Positions 63,638 through 64,000 of a stretch of 64,000 nucleotides of DNA are shown in pieces. Below the pieces are notes generated by a model that saw only the letters and a program-made list of their open reading frames with translations, was not told the origin of the DNA and ran no database searches. The first letter of the stretch is position 1; each line of letters begins with the position of its first letter. Source of the stretch: an uncultured Holophagaceae bacterium (lineage in GTDB: Bacteria > Acidobacteriota > Holophagae > Holophagales > Holophagaceae). Both the position numbers and the translations under genes were made by a program. The stretch spans positions 119,036-183,035 of the forward strand of contig CAISFO010000045.1 of the NCBI GenBank assembly GCA_903884655.1. Direction: 5' to 3'.

Positions 63638-64000
63638 CAGGCTGGCTCGGTCAGACGTGAAGTCCGGGCCAACCGGGTCGCTATGCTCACCCTCGCCGGA
63701 TCCTCGCTCGCCAGGCTGCCTGCTCGGTCACGCGGGTGACTGGGGCCAACCTGAGCGCGATGCTCACCCTCGCCGGATCCTCGCTCGCCAGCCTGCCTGC
63801 TCGGTCACGCGGGTGACTGGGGCCAACCTGAGCGCGATGCTCACCCTCGCCGGATCCTCGCTCGCCAGGCTGCCTGCTCGCTCACGCGGGTGACTGGGGC
63901 CAACCTGAGCGCGATGCTCACCCTCGCCGGATCCTCGCTCGCCAGGCTGCCTGCTCGGTCACGCGGGTGACTGGGGCCAACCTGAGCGCGATGCTCACCC
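63638..64000. repeat. 77-bp tandem repeat array, runs off the window
   Basis: ATGCTCACCCTCGCC recurs at 63683, 63760, 63837, 63914 and 63991: an exact 77-bp period with four full units and the start of a fifth. Units differ at only a few bases (a G/C change near 63792 and another near 63881). A degenerate first copy (63638-63682) matches from GCTCGGTCA with the same 38-nt spacing. Each unit carries GTCAC-GCGG-GTGAC (one copy TCAC/GTGA) and a GGATCC. 77 is not a multiple of 3, so it is not a coding repeat, and there are no unique spacers, so it is not CRISPR. Confidence 0.9.

Noticed and set aside
63165..63893. Plus-strand coding frame running through the 77-bp repeats
   Set aside because: A 77-bp period shifts frame each unit; the first part is antisense to the deaminase-like gene.
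63683..64000. CRISPR array
   Set aside because: The repeats are contiguous 77-bp units with no unique spacers, and no cas genes are visible.

Overview
The window is high-GC bacterial chromosome with dense, mostly operonic genes on both strands. There is no phage, plasmid or CRISPR content. The mix suggests an Acidobacteriota member close to Holophaga/Geothrix: a fused E1 alpha-beta 2-oxoacid dehydrogenase, a hexaheme NapC-like cytochrome with a CX3CH site, cytochrome bd, several chemoreceptors and hybrid kinases, Gram-negative RND pumps and KdsC. This placement is inference; there is no rRNA operon to confirm it.

Layout. 1-9216 is sensory and regulatory: two near-duplicate chemoreceptors, a hemerythrin-bioB pair, a third chemoreceptor, and a KdpE/KdpD-like pair whose kinase lacks the N-terminal KdpD domain. 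9357-15750 holds amtB, the fused E1 enzyme, a predicted outer-membrane protein, a cold-shock protein, a quinone oxidoreductase and a small membrane protein. 15826-22931 is a self-contained efflux operon (TetR, TolC, membrane fusion protein, RND pump, nitroreductase) behind a promoter with two matching palindromes. 22897-43465 is mixed: a hybrid kinase with an altered H-box, mfd, a TPR protein, a DUF2254 membrane protein, a secreted three-module protein, a seven-bladed propeller lipoprotein, a transposase remnant, a thioesterase and nucleotidase pair, a second hybrid kinase with a Cys-motif PAS protein, a 45-residue Lys-rich protein, an M3 peptidase, an outer-membrane barrel and kdsC.

43659-53168 is the most suggestive stretch. 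A Cys-containing ArsR regulator is followed by a TolC/MFP/RND pump with a duplicated His-rich N-terminus, a DUF2892 protein, a DUF6132 protein, a membrane-anchored rhodanese and cydAB. The ArsR + DUF2892 + rhodanese set resembles a split version of E. coli ygaV-ygaP, and cytochrome bd tolerates sulfide. A sulfide/persulfide response island is therefore a reasonable but untested hypothesis.

53363-64000 holds a membrane protein with the same Cys motif as the PAS protein, a HEAGH membrane protein, cmk, the hexaheme cytochrome, recQ, hisC, clpP, tig (with a His/Asp- and Lys-rich tail), tRNA-Leu and tRNA-Arg, and an adenosine deaminase-like gene. Two non-coding structures stand out: five hairpins packed into 115 nt between tRNA-Leu and tig, and a 77-bp tandem repeat array that runs off the right edge.
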